DNA of 38,731 nt from positions 1-38,731 of IMG/VR virus record IMGVR_UViG_3300021477_000137; one strand, given 5' to 3'. This DNA is from a virus. Positions 38,701 to 38,731 of this stretch are shown here, piece by piece. A program made the position numbers and the translations under genes. A model generated the notes under the pieces. That model worked only from the letters and a program-made list of their open reading frames with translations. It ran no database searches and was not told where the DNA came from. Position 1 is the first letter of the stretch. The number at the start of each line of letters is the position of its first letter.

Positions 38701-38731
38701 ACCTAAGACAGCGTAACATCCTGCCGATAGA
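35707..38731 (-). CDS. Giant fibre/adhesin with SGNH esterase and YadA-like repeats, 5' end off the window
   Basis: The frame is open from the right edge and encodes at least 1007 residues. A Cys/Gly start (YAVLGTCITGGGGSGTVNSG) and linker lead to an SGNH hydrolase: WGDSMTYG (Ser at about 77), WEGRND (Asn at about 149) and STDHLHL (Asp/His at about 249-252). Then NLNVGYETGKYVTTARDNAN-type YadA-like head repeats occur between about 310 and 480. After them come repeats of the VGIGTATPDALLGIVG form. It ends in a small beta domain (GTTVHVFVNEDSGTILSSD). SGNH domains in fibres usually de-acetylate surface glycans. The repeat style is one I know from Parcubacteria. Confidence 0.88.
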   Translation of the reverse strand, partial: LSAGCYAVLGTCITGGGGSGTVNSGNFGQLAYYSVNGTTVSGTTTPLSVISGGTGTTTYATTTNVVANYAITAWGDSMTYGVGSGLTGGSVTSFIEMLPQYLSWPSASSSVLRTSAFGYPGYITSQIAAEFFQHPERWNDYQVFWEGRNDDTANSTSTVPAAIQAQVAALPNPKHYVVMSVTTTGSEVSTSTGYASVIAMNNKLAADFPGHYLDIREELITAQCALNIPGDNVGCVGDTLPPSILLSTDHLHLNRAGYTLEAQLLAAYLNAQGAPVTSDAPITQQNIGNIISAIVPIEGSSSMKDLNIGASGGTGTSSTGVDNLNVGYETGKYVTTARDNANIGNYCDQYNSTGFQNTCVGSGALWNNSTGANETALGYQALYNEDAQNGNTAVGGVAGYGISNGSFDTLLGWQAGVNMTSGSNDTVIGDQAGGTITAEGDDGIFGQGADILAPGVNNAMAFGFGAKVGCNDCTNFGGSNQFFGIATTTPYTALSVVGASGVVANKYTATGTVASTLPYASTTAITTSGTASTTNEVVSSLASSGSPCVDVNTIGLMATTTCGSGSSNPTTQGWLGVNNSGTTISSTSPTFNYFTSTSTSATSTIDGSVALATAAGKGLVGIGTATPDALLGIVGNSYGRIMQLGNSTNPNAGYFGTFNHGTYFSGGEFLTSAGGWISTDTGGGMVLGMNDDCWGDQNGGVTRGDIIMQITPSSQTVGASTAGQTTVMYANAAHSFYFGGNSFGLVGTCSPTNAALAATKDNRVGVNMRNNGSNPTTPGAMLEIDASSTQNIPNLLVASSTVFQGTPYTELTVTNNGNLGVGTSNATAELTVVGTSSPNVLSISNATSNLMVVGIGGLVGMGTSTPTAELVTVAASSTVASNAYQGLVSIIAGLENGVVKLFQEIDQWGHLIVSGDAPTLTSCSGGSVNSASNDRTGAITFGTGLTSCGVLFAHPYPTGTTVHVFVNEDSGTILSSDAQSISTTGFTITAATIATGDVFSYSVVATQ

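Noticed and set aside
1-38731. Alternative genetic code with TGA as Gly or Trp
   Set aside because: TGA ends many genes exactly at coupled ATGA or TGATG junctions, including GT2, GT6, scaffold and NinG-block genes.
1-38731. CRISPR array or insertion sequence
   Set aside because: No regularly spaced repeats with unique spacers, no transposase frame; the short repeats seen are operator- or hairpin-like.

Overview
This window looks like most or all of the genome of a short-tailed (podovirus-like) tailed phage. The host is probably a member of the Patescibacteria (candidate phyla radiation, Parcubacteria-like). The phage assignment rests on a linear late-gene order: small terminase-like protein, large terminase, portal, scaffold, N4-gp56-like major capsid, head-tail adaptor, fibres, nozzle-like protein and two large internal-virion-type proteins. 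The host assignment is inference. It rests on the threonine/serine-rich ATSTF/STTATST-type linkers, the repeated VGIGT-TP-type fibre motifs, and a membrane-anchored transglycosylase whose layout I associate with Parcubacteria. TGA is used as a stop throughout (many ATGA overlaps), so the Gly-TGA code of Gracilibacteria/Absconditabacteria is not used.

Layout. Bases 1-24434 are one long minus-strand late block, transcribed right to left. It starts with an HNH nuclease and a small zinc-finger protein, followed by a five-gene glycan cassette: GT11 fucosyltransferase-like, GT6 (ABO-type), GT2, GT-B and an FkbM methyltransferase. Next come an HTH/zinc protein, a HELFE-motif protein and a one-pass membrane microprotein, then terminase, portal, minor head genes, scaffold, capsid, adaptor, fibres and tail/ejection proteins. 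The block ends with an unusual HAD plus PurD-like ATP-grasp fusion, a coiled-coil protein and a secreted LVIVD beta-propeller that runs off the left edge.

Bases 24435-24783 are non-coding and contain five hairpins. Bases 24784-27402 carry minus-strand, mostly overlapping microgenes, three of which are ribbon-helix-helix-like. They also include a duplicated gene pair and an intergenic segment with a perfect DnaA box and tandem GCGTACTT repeats. A divergent promoter region at 27409-27500 separates these from the plus-strand early block (27587-33122): lytic transglycosylase, HNH nuclease, a structured leader, a run of ATGA-coupled microproteins, a likely single-strand DNA-binding protein, and NinB-like and NinG-like recombination proteins. 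That block ends at a strong intrinsic terminator.

The right end (33190-38731) is again minus strand. It holds a giant fibre with an SGNH esterase domain and YadA-like repeats (5' end off the window), an XhlA-like coiled-coil membrane protein, a papain-like cysteine protease and small membrane proteins. No DNA or RNA polymerase, helicase, primase or integrase is visible, so replication probably depends on the host or on genes outside the window. The two edge genes point the same way and may be parts of one adhesin in a circular genome, although a direct join is out of frame by one base.
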